Shown: positions 12,601 to 24,750 of the stretch, piece after piece
Position numbering within the stretch: position 1 is the stretch's first letter
Layout of the letters: the number at the start of each line of letters is the position of its first letter
Assembly: GCA_003342895.1 (NCBI GenBank)
Contig: PTFA01000038.1
Location: forward strand, 1,431,386 to 1,495,385
Direction: 5' to 3'
Source of the DNA: Casuarius casuarius
Lineage: Eukaryota > Chordata > Aves > Casuariiformes > Casuariidae
DNA length: 64,000 bases
Program-made: the position numbers and the translations under genes
Notes under the pieces: generated by a model
The model's database searches: none
What the model saw: the letters and a program-made list of their open reading frames with translations, nothing else
What the model was told of the DNA's origin: nothing

Positions 12601-14482
12601 GCTGGCAACGATAGGCAGAGGGCATTTCTCCTTGCTTGCTCCAGAGGGAACCGCTTACTCCCCTGCAGAGCGAGTGAGAAGTGTTGCTAATCTGACCTGC
12701 TGGGGTTTTGTCCTCACTTGGAGAAGGGAGAAATGATTGCAGAGTNAATGAAGAAGGCACAAAGAGATGGGGAATCGGGTCTCTGAGCCTCTAAGCTCTG
12801 CTTCCCATGGTGAAGAAGAGGCATGGAGACAACAAGGGAGGGAGGAAGACAGGATGCAGCAGGAACTGTACCAGAGTAACACTTCCCTTTTCCATCTGAG
12901 ACTCCTTTGCAGACAGCCTGACGTTAGGCCAATGCAAGCACACACAGGACAGCACTGGGCAGCCCAAAGCAAACTTTTATATGTCCTGACCACCAACATT
13001 TTATCACTTGTCATCCACCCCTGCGTTAACGCTCATGCTGCGTCACTGACACAGCAGCCATAGTGGTAGCCACAGCAGGGAAATTTTAATGAAAATAATC
13101 CATCACAGGCAGAGCAGGGCTGGAGGGAGATAGATGAGGCCACTGTGAGCGAGATGATGCTTCTGAGAGTGGGAGCAGCTGGGTGAAATATTTCCNAGAA
13201 ATGTTTTCTCTGCAAGGCTCTTGTCTTTACAGCCCACACCTGGAGGTAATGGGGCTTCGCAGGACTAGGGTTTTGGAGGCAGTGGATTTAGACCTGAAAT
13301 CTCTGCTGTTTCCCAGATGAAATTCTAGAGGAAGGCTGCGTCCTCTTGTACGACAGCATGACTCCTGCATAAAAGGTCNGGCTTCCAGTTCTCTGCATCC
13401 TTCATTCCCCCTACCCAATGAATTTGTCGCTTAGTGAACAGGTAAATGTAGCTCAGAGGCATGTTGAGATCTTCTACGTGAGCAACGATGCCAGCAAGAG
13501 GATTAAATCTTGGAAAGGGACGGGTGGACCTCTCTGAAAAAGAACTGGGCACCGTGGTCCGTGGCCTCTCTTGAGCTCTTTCTGCGTGCTGAGACAACTG
13601 TCTCCGCTAGAGGGGAACAAAACTGAATGCAAGCTGCACTGTACAGCACCGCCCCAACACCCTTTATCCAGGAAAATAGGGATNGTTCACGAGTGGGGCC
13701 ATACCTGCTTAGCTGCCTTCCTCCTACAAACGCTGTACCCCGCTGTTGCTGGTGCCCTTCTGCAGGAGAGAGGCCCTCCAGCCTCCAGTCCTCCACTCCG
13801 GTGGACTCTGGTGGGTCTGCAGCCTCTCAGATGAAGGTGCAAGAGACCAAGAGGACCCTGCCCCTGTCCTAAATCTCCTCTCCTAAATCCATAGGAAAAA
13901 TACCTCCTCACCACTGGACTGTGTGCTCTGCATCTGAAGGCTCCCAGGCTCCTAACCCAGAAGTGGCTGCAATTTCCTTGCTGCCTTGGAAAATCTTTTA
14001 TGCAGAAAGCTAGTAAAGAGGGTTGCCTTTTTTTTTTTTTTTTTTTTTTTAAACAAGCAGCTGTATTTTTCAGAACTTAATGTGTTTTACAGGTAAAATG
14101 AGAATTTCCATAGAAAATTTCAGCTTTGGTAGAAATATTTTAGTACTTTTGAAAACAACAAGCTAAAAATGTAGAGTTTTTCCCTCCTCTTTCCTCCTCT
14201 CTTTCTTCCAAAAACAGGTGGGCAAGAAGGGGAGGAAGATGGAACATTTTTTGTTCTCATTTTGTCANAAAAGAAACAAAAAAGAAAACACACACATTGC
14301 CAAGAAAAAAAGATATCTTTTTCGTTTTGTTCAGATTTTTCCATGGAAAAAAGACCTTTTTTAAACCAGTTGCAGTTGCTGCTATTCTATAATTGTACAG
14401 CAAAGTCTGGGAACTAGGGCAGAGAGGGCAATGAGCACAGAGACAGCACTGCAGTGTAGACAACCAGATGTAACGAGTGTGT
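9606..14482. other. non-coding stretch with minor repeats
   Basis: No gene is identified. A 14-base direct repeat, AAATCAAAGCAAAA, occurs at 10311-10324 and 10348-10361, 37 bases apart. An uninterrupted T tract of 23 bases occupies 14028-14050, and the 14160-14350 region is rich in A and T runs. Open frames of 90-123 codons occur on both strands but none resembles a known protein. Around 11,940-12,260 the sequence is AT-rich and featureless. Confidence 0.5.
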
Positions 14483-14542
14483 NNNNNNNNNNNNNNNNNN
14501 NNNNNNNNNNNNNNNNNNNNNNNNNNNNNNNNNNNNNNNNNN
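14483..14542. other. assembly gap of 60 N
   Basis: Sixty consecutive N bases interrupt the sequence. The left edge ends in GAGTGTGT, so a GT microsatellite may have caused the break. The true gap size is unknown. Confidence 0.97.
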
Positions 14543-17500
14543 TCAGGTTTCATGCTATTTTACTGAAAGATGTAAAGGGGGGAAAAATCAGATAGCTGCC
14601 ATTAGGATGAACTACCTAATTAGACCATGTAAAAACACTTGCCTCCTGGAGGGAGAATGAATTAAATGACCTGCAGCAGAGGGTGATTCATTTATTCTTG
14701 CTCCTGCATTTCCCCTCTTGTGACATGAATCATTTGGCCACTAGCATGTGAGAAGCAGCATGCGGGAAGGAGGGGAGAGCTCCTGCACCAGCCCGTGGGA
14801 CCAGTGTGCAAGACTTGGACCACCAGTACCATGAGCAACCAGCCAGATTCATTCTCCTTTAGCAAGCAAGCTGTTCACATGATCTTAGCAAGCTTTAGTC
14901 AAAAGGCCAAAATTATCCTACACACTTGGTAGTTTTGGGGAAAGTCAAGACTAACACAGACAATACAGTGACATAAGCCCTATTCCCTCTGGACACCAGG
15001 CTAAAACACTTCCTAATGCTATAATGAAACCTCCATAAAGCTCTTAGAGCTACCTTTAATGCAGGGTTACCCTGACATGATTTCCCAAAGCAAAAATTAC
15101 AGGCAAAACTGTCATTAGTGCCTCTACCCCATGAGCAGTAGGAGCTGAGGGGTATCCTGGGCTCTTTGGAGAATCCAGCCCTTTCTCTGGAGCTGTGGCT
15201 CTGTGATGGGGAAGGAGAGGTGGCCGTGATGTCCTTGTCATTCCCCAATGCAGACGCTGTCTAGATTTTAGGTTCTTGTCTCAGAGAAAAGTCCACCTGA
15301 TTCCTCCTCCAAGATTAGGTGAGCAGCAACTGCTGANGACCAGAACCTGCAACAGCGGAAATACCTCTGAGTGAAAATAGGTGCATTCATCCATCTCCCT
15401 GCATCAANCACCCCAGCTGTACTGGGGATATTTTCTCGCTTGTCTAATACCAACTCCTCTTGATGAGAAAATTAATTGCTCACCTTGGCGGGGGGGCAAT
15501 GTTCAAACCAAAAGTGAAGATCGGTTGCTNTCTGCTGGGTCTGAGTCTTACCTGTCCCATTGCATAACAGGAATGTGGCAAGGACGGGTGGGAAGGGAGT
15601 GACTCTGTTTGTGTGGTAGCCTTATGTTGGGAAGAAAATCTTTGGATCACCATTAAGGAAACAAAAAAGGTCAGTGCCATAAAAATCTTTATCTGTCCTC
15701 TCTCCTTCCCACTATGAAAGTATAAACCTAGACTCGTGTGCTTGACCATCTCATGTTTGAAGTCTTGTCCAAACATGTCTCAGCTCCTCTGCTTTTGCTG
15801 AAACCTCTTCTTCATTTGAAAATGTTGCTATTTCTGAGAAGAACTTCTTCTGGTGGTTCAAAATGCCTGCAACTTGGGTCATCATGCTAAAATTGAGCTG
15901 ATCTTGTACCAAGACTCTCCTTACAGCTTTGACCAGCTGCATTTGTATCACAGAGAAAAGCCACTTAAGAAGGATACAGGGATGCAATTGGTAGCAATGA
16001 CACACTGTGGCAGGAGAGAAATTTGAAATACATGTCACTGCCAGAGCTGAGCAAAAAATGCTGTTGTGTCTTTTGTTAACTTTTCTTTGCTGTTGCTGAA
16101 AAATATCTGTGTCAGAAATGAAAAAAACGAATTTCATCAATANCCAGCTGGCTGTTTCTAGTTTTCCTAATCTTTAAACATCTGAATGGACTTGCTTTTC
16201 ACGCACTAAGGAAGCAAAGGCTAAGTTCTCTGAGGGGCAACCAGCTAATNTCTCGTTAAGCCAACATTCCTCCGTTTTGCTGGTCAGAAGCTAACTGTTC
16301 TTGTTGCAGTAAAGTGCTTCCCTTATAGTAGCAATGAACTGAGCTGTGAAGATGAACCTCTGGGTCACTAACGGCAGGTTTGTCTTCTGAAATAAATTTC
16401 TTGTTTGCTAAGTGCATCCATGATTAAGTCCTGACATTTCCATTTCCATAGTAAAATCAGTGTGAGCTCAGCCCCAGAGTGCAAGAACAGAGTGTGGACT
16501 TCAGGGTTTGACCTACAGACAGCAAAGTGAGCTCAGTGTGGCACCAGGTACGTGGTGAGTGATGGGGACGGTAGCCTGGAGAGGCAGGCGGCATGCAGCA
16601 TGAAACCAACCCCCGGATAGCTGCCTAACTCCAACCNGTGCAGCGCAGACTAGACAGCAGTTAAGTGGTCCAGATGGGGCCCCTGCCAGTGTAACAGGCT
16701 GAGCNCTGTTGTCCTCAGCCTGCCCCTTTCTTCTAACCCAACCAACCTTACCAAACAGCCATCATTTCCTTTGAACATCAAAGGTCTTCATTAAAAACTG
16801 TCAAATGGAGGGGCTGCACTTCCCTGTCAGATGTCAATGTATAACAACGAANGCCGGGGGATCCCCTGCCTTGAAGTGGGAGGTCAGTCTGGTTTCAGGG
16901 AGAACTATTCATGTTGTGCTGCTTTCAATTTAGGACGTGCGCTTGGAGTCAGTGAGGTGGAAGGGGAGCTCGTACCAAGCCTGCGAGGCGGGTGCTGCAG
17001 CTGCAGGACCTGGCAAGAGGGAGCTGCTAGACAAAAGGTCCCCAATGTGTGAAAAGGCAGCCTTTCCCCTGTAGCCTGGTGGCACATTCCCAGATGGGGA
17101 AGTGGTCTTCAGCTTTTGTCAGCTCCGCTTAGATCAGNCATGTCTCATTACGTCCTCTGATGGATGGAAACGGGCATGACCCATCACAACAGCTCCCGTC
17201 AGCCTGGGGCACATCTGCAGAGACTTTGTTTCAGGAGGTCACGTGCTGAACTCCCTGTCTTCCCACCCCCCACACTGAGACGGAGGAGGTTTGTCTTCCT
17301 CTTAGGAAGGCTCTCTGGATAACACAGGACAATATCTCTCAGGCAGCTAATTGTGGCAGCAGCTTGCACAGAGCACTGCATGGCTTTGCATGAACAGTCA
17401 CGGTCGTATTCCCTCCATCTCCATTCCTTCGTTTTGGAGCCACTGTAACTGTTAAAATATTGCAAATATTGCAGTATTATAGGTGCTACTGTGCAGATTA

Positions 17501-19136
17501 GTTCCCTGCATGTTCGTGTGTGAGGGAAGGGACATAGACAGTGAACATGGCACTGAAAGTCTCTCCCGGAGTTACTGGAGGCATTGTGAAGACCTAGCTT
17601 GGGGTACTTACGGTGCTGGTATGTAGTCAAAGCCATATTTACTAAAAAGCTCCACCGCTCTTTCCTTTTTACCGCTGGTGTCTGCAAATAACATGTGGCT
17701 TTGTGGACCTATCTAGATCCTGTTCACAAAGGTGTTTCCTGCACCCCTAGAGAAGCACCCTGGCAGGGGTGGTCGGCCTTGGCTGTGAGCAGGCAGAAGC
17801 TCTTGAGCAGGTTAAAGGTAGTCCCGATGCAGGGAGATATTACCTGCTTGGCAGTGAGGTTGAACTGGCATGGGGACAACCGGATATAGGGTCTGAATCT
17901 CCAAGNTGTGAGGGAAATGTGAGGGAAAATCAGGCATCTAAAATAAGGCAGATGAATCCAATCCTAAAGTACCCATTTCTCTCCAGGGGCTATATAGGAG
18001 GCCCAGGGAGCTCAGATTATGTGGAAAGGTCTACAGGGGAAGGGAGATGAAGCCCAGCCTCCTTGTCCTCAGTTCTTGGCATCCTGACTTTTTCTGTGGA
18101 AGTTCACCCCGTACTTTGTTCCACTTCAAAGGAAGCTTTGTCTGGGACTGGATTGAGACATCCCGTTGCTGAAACCATCTTTGTTCTTCTCTAACATGAA
18201 AGGGAAGCCGGCTCTTCCTGCTTGTTTGTATGTTTAATCAAGAAAGATGTACTGCTCACGTAAGGTGTCCCCTCTGTGCAAACACACTCCTTGTAACAGG
18301 TCTGTGATGCCAGATGCTGATTTAGATACATGTGCAGGAGAATCCTGACCATAATTCAGGTCTCTTCTTTCTCCCTCGCTGGAGGATACACTTTCAACTG
18401 CGAGGCAAGTAATGTTCCATGTTACAACCACAATAATGTTTAATGGTTGTGTCCTGTGGCTGAGGTTAATGACTAGTTAGGGAAGCTTTTACACAGAGGA
18501 ATAAAAAATATAAAATATAAAATAAAGGAGCAGGAAAGAGGGTAACGACTGTGGCTGGCAGCTGTGGACCTGACTTCAATCCTGTGGAGGAGGATATCAT
18601 AAAAGCCAAGCCAGCAGGTCCTTCTGTGAGGGTGAACAAGATACTGTGGACATATGCAGGAAGCTGGCCACAGATGGGTGAGGACCTCCTCATGTGGGCA
18701 GTCCCAGGACATGTCTGTTTGGTAATCTGTGGGCATGCGCAGGCTCCCTGTGCCCGCAGCTGGAGCAAGCCATGCCATGCCAGATGCCACATGGCGATGC
18801 TAACCTTACAGACCTTGGTGGGTCAGGCACAGCTCCCTGCACTACACTAATATCACAGCTGCCCACCCCCTACACACCTCGAGCAAGGATCAGCAAGCTC
18901 ATGGCTCCTTGCAGAAGGCCAGGTAGGCTCACACGAAATGGCTTGGATGAGCNGTTCACCTGTGTCTGTGGTTGCTGTGCCAGGGCCCCACAAGGACACT
19001 CTGCTCAGAGCTGGCTCCAGAGCAGCTCTGTGCTGGGCCATTTTTGTAAAGCCTCACCCTTTCTGCTATTCCATTTCCCAGCTGAATTGTCAGCATTTTG
19101 TAGCTGGACTCCATTTGTCTTTCTGTTGATTGCATG
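14543..19136. other. non-coding stretch, nothing recognised
   Basis: No gene or clear repeat is visible. The open frames at 15751-16140 (minus, 129 codons) and 17199-17687 (minus, 162 codons) are the longest. Neither shows a domain I know, and codon content does not look selected. A cluster of Ns lies between 15,337 and 17,139. Confidence 0.5.
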
Positions 19137-19217
19137 CCAACCTCACTCCCCCCTCCCCCCCTTTTTTTTCAGTTGTTACTAAGGTTTTATGTTTTTTTTT
19201 CTTTTCTTTTTTTTTAA
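19137..19217 (+). other. long polypyrimidine tract with acceptor-like CAG
   Basis: The plus strand has runs of C and then T from 19144 to 19170 followed by AG at 19171-19172, then a second T-rich tract at 19191-19215. The first tract is an ideal 3' splice-site shape, but no open frame or donor worth naming follows. It may simply be polypyrimidine low-complexity DNA. Confidence 0.3.
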
Positions 19218-21263
19218 TGATTTGCTGCATAAAAAAGTCCCTGCCGTGCCTGTACAAGTAATAAACGAGAGCCAAGGGAGAAGTCAAAGCTGGACCCTGA
19301 AACCAGGTCTCTGCTTTCCCAAGCTTTGAGCTGTGCCCAGCATGCCAGCTATGGGGTGCTGCTCTTCCAGTTGCTGCCAGATGTAGCAAGCACTTCATCA
19401 CTCCCCTGTCAACCCTGAAAGGAGTGGGGCTGGTCCCTAGAGGGGGGAACAAGGGCTGGGAAAGGAGGCAGGGTGACAGCAAACCTGCAGCCCCGCGTGG
19501 TGGCGTGGCGAAGCCAAGCTGGGCATCCCTGACCATGCTGAACATGGTGGTGTGGCACCGTGGTGTTGGGTGTGTTGCTACTCCGGGAGTCACAGGATGT
19601 GCTGCTTAGTTTGGAAGGACTTTTAGGACCCAAAGCAATAGTAGAAGGTCTCTTTTCTCTTTGTTTAAAAGAGACACCAGGATATTCCTCCCAAACATCT
19701 CCAGCCACCAGCATAAGTGGTATGAGCTGTAACTTGTCTGGCTGTCACTACTGGTCAAAGACATCTGGCTTGTCTTCAGGGGGTAGATGTTCCTATCTGG
19801 ACCTGGGCCCTCAGGGACAAGTACCTGTTAACTCCATCAGCTACCGGAGTTACTTATTTAGGGTGATCCTTAGGATTTCGGTACCTTAATTCTGGCGGTC
19901 CCTCTTTTCAGCCAAGATATGAGTGCAAATATCTCTCAGGAGTGAAGGGAGGCCAAAGCCTTCGGGATCACAGTGCTAGCAGTGGTGCCAGGTCTTGGCT
20001 GTAATGCAACCTTCCAGGTGGGGACACAGGCAGCTCTGTCCAATTTCCACTGAAAACAGCATGTTCTTGTGAAAGACTCTGCCTCAAGAAAGCAGCACTT
20101 TCCAAAAGAAACTTTCCGGTGCACTTTCACTATAATGTATTGATCAGCACGGCCAGTGACTGGATTTTTTTCTCAGCCCCTGCAGCTGGGTGAGATTTAT
20201 GGCTAATGCTACCAGGGCAGACTTGGGCTCGTCCTGATTCTGTCCCTTCCCACATACAGGACTTGTGTTTCCAAGCCACTGTCCACAGACTTTTAAAATT
20301 AAACTGAAATCAACCAAGAAGAAGGGAGAAGAGGCTAAGAGAAAAAGAGCGTAACCCCGTAGGGACTCTCCTAAGGACAAAGTTGGCCCCATCACAGGTN
20401 GAGATTATGTTTCAAGCACACTCATGTGTGTCTGGACATGTTTCCAAGGCTCAGGGAAACCCTGATGCTGTTTGTGTTGATCCCATCTCCGAGCAGGAGC
20501 TTTCGCTTTGGCAAACTAACATCTGTGGCTGGTGGGTTAGGTGGCGACACCCCAGCACATGTGTTGGAGGCAGCAGGTTCTGGTTTCCATTACCAGGGGC
20601 TGGGTAATATGAAGGGCTCCAGGTTTCTAAAACCAAGTATTTCTCTGGGGAATTAGTTGCAGAACAGCTGTGGCTGCAGGTCTTTAGGGCACTTGCAGCC
20701 AGACCTTCCCCCAGCTCTTCCTCCCTGAAATTGTGCTCCGTTCTCCATTTTGCAGGCATGTTACTAAAATAGTGCTCAGCAAGACACAGGTCAAGTCAAG
20801 TGCCTTGCGCGGCTTTATTCAGTCCTTTCTTGAGCACCTCCTCCATTTCCTGCGCTGCCATGACATATGTATGCTAACTTTTTTGAGCAAGGGCTGCCTA
20901 GAAGCTGCAAGAACTGCTTTGGTTTTAATAACTCCTTTTTTATCCCCTTATCATACCCTGGAGAGAGGTCGGTCCCTCCCTGTGCCCAGACACTTGNCCT
21001 GCACCCCCTCTCACCTCTGCCAGGGACCACCATCTCAGATAAGCACTGCCACACCGATGGGAGATTCGACACTACGGAGGGCTTCTGGAGAAGACAACTC
21101 CAGGTGTGGTTTCTCCCCTCTCAGCTGTGCCGAAGGCCACATCAACTCTTTGTGCAGCTGTACTGGGGTCTTTGGCACTGAGATGGAAACAATAATGTTT
21201 TAAAATAATTTTTCTCTGANCTGTTACCTAGGACTGAGTTCAACTCACAGGTGAAGGCACCTA
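19218..21263. other. non-coding stretch, nothing recognised
   Basis: No gene is recognised. The open frame at 20733-21203 on the plus strand (156 codons) contains an N and no known domain. G-rich sequence at 19442-19473 has three G runs with short loops and a fourth after ten bases, which is a weak quadruplex candidate. Confidence 0.48.
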
Positions 21264-21295
21264 AGGTGTCCATAAAGGTGTAGGTGTCCATAAAG
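21264..21295. repeat. short tandem repeat, 18-base period
   Basis: AGGTGTCCATAAAG occurs at 21264-21277 and again at 21282-21295. The surrounding AGGTG words continue the pattern imperfectly on both sides. Confidence 0.8.
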
Positions 21296-22969
21296 AGGTG
21301 TTCGCCTGTGNGCCAGGTGTCTGAGCTCCTGCCCCTGGTGAGCAATTCACTCATGCAGACCAACAGTGCTCCCTCGAGCACGGTGCTCCCAGAGAGCCCG
21401 AGCTGTCTGCACAGAGATCTGACCCTAGCATGANACGAATACACTGCAGGGACTGAGAAAGGAAAGCAGGCTCTAAGGGGGTGAGCTCCTGACCCAGTAG
21501 TTACTGCCCGGCATCATCTCACAGAGGGTCTGAATTCAGCATCCGGCCCTGCTGCAGACTCCCAGGGGACCGTGGGTGACTGGGTTTCCTCACGATGCAA
21601 ATGCACACCTTGCACACTGTACTGCTCAGCAGTGTCTTCGGTGCTGTCTCACGAGAGTAACCACCCCAGGGTTAGCGGAAGATGCAACATCATCCCTTAA
21701 AAATGTGTTCCAAACACCACTTCCAGCCTTAGCCTCAGAGCTTCTGCCTGAAGTCACCTGAAAAGCAAAACCACTTGCTTCATGTCCAGCATCTGAGCCA
21801 TGAGCACCCGCACTGGGCAGAGCTGAAGTAGCCCTTCATGTGTTCAAACNACAGTCAAGATGCCCTGATATTCCCAGTGCACTGCTTGGTTGAAGCTAAA
21901 ACATGAAACCTGGAGAAAAATATGTGCAAAGAGTGACAGACAGCCTCATCTGCTTTCTATAAAGGCTTTTTGTGGTGAGACACAAAGGGAGGAATTAGGG
22001 ACTTGATAAGGCTGCCTCGCTAGCACTCAGACAGCAGAGCAGTTTCATTACTGATCACTGCTTACAGTGGCTTCTTGACCCTCTTTGGGATATATTTATT
22101 GTTGCTGGNTGTAACTTAAACATGCATTGTGCAGTCTGAGGGATAAAAATAGCTGCAGTGCCTATTTCTGTCAAAGCAGAGCGCACCAGACCTTTGTTTA
22201 CCAGTTGCCTTTGGTTTAAATATAGCATGAGGCTGAGCACTCGAAAGCAGAGGGAAGCAGTATGACGTTAAATCCACCGAGTTAATTTTAGATCACTCTG
22301 TGAACAGTGTTGGCAATAGAGAGGTAGATTTAGATGCACGGGTCCATAAAGGTGTCTCTTTGGAGGAAGCATGGGCATGATCTAATACATGTTGTTATCA
22401 AATCTGTGGGTCCAGTTCTTAGTTGCCTTTGTTAGTGTCTGCCTGGACTGTGTGTGTGTCCCGAAGCCTTAGGGATAGCTTTAGAAAACCAACCTGGTCC
22501 CCACAGATGGGGCAGTGCGAGTGTGTGCTGCATGGTGCAGAGGCCCTTGTATCATCAGATGTGGAGATTAGATCATGAGCTTTCAGATACTGGTGGAAAG
22601 GGAGCGTTCCTCTCTCTTTTTAAGCCCCAAAGCTTGGAGTCTTGAGCGTCTGGAAGATTATCAGCTTGCTTGCTTTGTGCAATATATATTTTAAGAAAAT
22701 TCACAGCCTTGCTGTCTGTGGGAAAAGCTTGGAAATATGATTCTGAAAGTTTAGAAATCAGATGTAATTGAAATAATTGAATGCAAATCTCAAGATTTTT
22801 AGCCTAATTTCCCATGAAATCAAAATCTGTGTGGTGTTGACCCCTGGGCCTCTCCCTCAAGATGTGGCTTACAGTAAGGACTGCAGCATAAGTAATGTTG
22901 TCCAGCAGCGGGAGAGATCTGCTGGGATGGAGAAGAAATGCTTTCTGATGGATGAACCTGAAAGACGTA
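21296..22969. other. non-coding stretch, nothing recognised
   Basis: No gene is seen. The part at about 22,020-22,260 is AT-rich with long tracts of mixed composition and could be conserved non-coding DNA, but nothing in the sequence alone proves it. Confidence 0.45.
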
Positions 22970-23015
22970 ACACATCTGTGCCTCCGTTTCCCCATCTGCA
23001 GGGTGGATGGACTGT
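22970..23015 (+). mobile_element. possible MIR fragment
   Basis: The words CTGTGCCTCCGTTTCCCCATCTG match the conserved MIR core region in plus orientation. The match is short and the flanks do not extend it clearly, so this could be a remnant or a coincidence. Confidence 0.35.
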
Positions 23016-23587
23016 TTCGTTCCCTTAAGGGTTGTACTGAAGCTTCAAACATGCTGTAAATGCATTAACACGAATAAGTATTTTCTGTTTCATACTTCCT
23101 GACCTGATCTCTTTCTTACTCCGTGGCCCTTGGAAGTGATAAGGTTGTAATAGCATCTTGATGTTGGGATACAGAAGTATAAATAAAAAGAACTGCAACC
23201 CAGGAGCTCTGAAACCATTTTTGCTAGGAAGGTAATTTATTTCAGGTCAGGTCTAACACCTGTTGCATGTATTTGCCATTATAAACTCACGAGCGCTCCC
23301 ACCAAGGGCTGGTGTGCCAGAACATCCCACCGTATNGGGGCTGATGCCCAGCGCTGGCGGGAGACGGGGCTGAGTCCAGATCTTCCCTCCAGAGCATGGG
23401 CATCATCTGACCGTCAGCCTCTCCCATCAGGCANCACCAGCAAACCCTTGGACACCGTCTGACTTGTTCTCATCTCTTCNGGTCAATGACAACCACTTGT
23501 TAATGGCAGGCAGCTATTTTCAGTGTCTGGTATTTCAGCATATAAAATATCTTATAGGATTTAAATTAAAGCCCGGTGCTCTGCTAA
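23016..23587. other. non-coding stretch, nothing recognised
   Basis: Nothing gene-like is visible. Ns lie at 23336, 23434 and 23480. Confidence 0.45.
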
Positions 23588-23662
23588 GGTGAATCAGCAT
23601 AGGCCTGTTCACTTCAATGGGGACTCATCCACGTCAGTGGAGGATCTGACCTTTTTCCTGTA
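23588..23662. repeat. old amniote interspersed repeat (AATCAGCATAG type)
   Basis: The segment contains GAATCAGCATAG, then CACTTCAATGGGGACT, then TCAGTGGAGGATCTGACC, in the order of a common archosaur and turtle repeat whose two halves are inverted around a TTCAATGG core. It is diverged. I am confident of the family resemblance but not of its library name. Confidence 0.48.
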
Positions 23663-23699
23663 AAGACTTCTATTTTAGGGGAGCTTTGATACACTGGTT

Positions 23700-23703
23700 G
23701 TAT

Positions 23704-23734
<31 letters not shown>

Positions 23735-23735
23735 T
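23700..23735. repeat. (TATT)n microsatellite
   Basis: About nine uninterrupted TATT units are present. Such a tract is likely to vary in length between individuals. Confidence 0.95.
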
Positions 23736-24496
23736 AGCATGGCCATATTTACTTGAATCCTGACAGTTTCATGTCAAAAATAACTCTCTGCATTCTCTGA
23801 GTTGTTTTAGAGAAATAAATAAACTTCTAAAAATGTTTCAAAGAAATCTTTTCAATCTGAGGTAATGTTTGTGTCACATTCAGTTCCTCTGCGAAACTCT
23901 TTGAGCTTAAAAATCCCTGTTTAGAAACCCCATCTCTGGCTGCTGCTCACCCATGCTATGACAGTTGTGGGTGAGACTGAGAAGGGNGTCAACGTGACTT
24001 TTATCTTCTATTTCGCTCCAGCATCTTCTAGTTTACGTGCGTGCGTTTTGTTTTCTTTTCCTGGTGTCCACCCACTCATCTGAGGCGAAACAACTAGTGG
24101 TGCAAATGTCTCAAAACCACAATATCTGAATTTGNTTTTAATTCTTTTATTTTCCCTGCTAAGAATGTTTTTGCATATTGAAAGACAAAAGATCTCAGTA
24201 ACAGCAATATATTCATTTGAGAGAAGCTACTCCCCATTACTTCCTATTTACCACACACAAACAGTAATCCCAGCACACCAGCTGTATCTCTGTTTGCTAC
24301 CCTGNGTATTTACTACCCAACAGGAAACAGGAGGCAATTAAAGTAACTTCTTAGCAGGCAAATCAAAGCTATCCCTTGAATTTCCAGTCCTGGCAACACA
24401 GAGGACAAGCCGGCCCTGCGTTTGGGTAAATACAGCTCTCTCAGGGCAGCACCAGGCAGTTGGCCGTAATTCATATCCAAGTGCTATCCATNACCT
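23736..24496. other. non-coding stretch, nothing recognised
   Basis: No gene or repeat is recognised. The Ns at 23987, 24135, 24305 and 24492 are the last isolated Ns before a 30-kb stretch without any. Confidence 0.45.
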
Positions 24497-24750
24497 CGGC
24501 TCGCAGTTATTAATGAGGATGTGTGCATGCAGCGGCGGTGTGGTCGAGCAGGACGGGGCTCCTTTCTCCCCCGCGCGGGGCTGCTGACAGCAGTCTGTCC
24601 TGCAGCTGCCGTTCCTGCCGCGCCGCTCTGCTGCCGGGGCCTCCTGCACTGCTGCCTCCCACGGCCCCGCCGCGATATTCCCCCTCCTGCTTCCTGCCGC
24701 ACATCTGCTCCGCTGCTTCCACCAGCCTTTCTGACATGTCCTTATCACGG
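24497..24750. promoter_or_regulatory. short orphan CpG island
   Basis: About 20 CpG dinucleotides fall within roughly 250 bases, against about one per 100 bases in the flanks, and the segment is clearly GC-rich. It includes CCGCGCGG at 24581-24588 and CCGCCGCG near 24667-24674. Such retained CpGs indicate an unmethylated, probably regulatory or promoter segment. I see no TATA box and no convincing first exon. The 189-codon minus-strand open frame across it (24338-24907) is arginine and alanine rich as expected from GC-rich DNA, so I do not call it a gene. It is shorter than a typical housekeeping island. Confidence 0.45.

Noticed and set aside
15751..16140. 129-codon minus-strand frame with a helical-looking C-terminal part.
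   Set aside because: No family recognised, no transposase or zinc-finger motif, and frame length is not exceptional for this window.
17199..17687. 162-codon minus-strand frame.
   Set aside because: No recognisable domain, no start or splice context; treated as chance.
19442..19473. Possible G-quadruplex.
   Set aside because: Only three close G runs; the fourth needs a ten-base loop, so it is a weak candidate.
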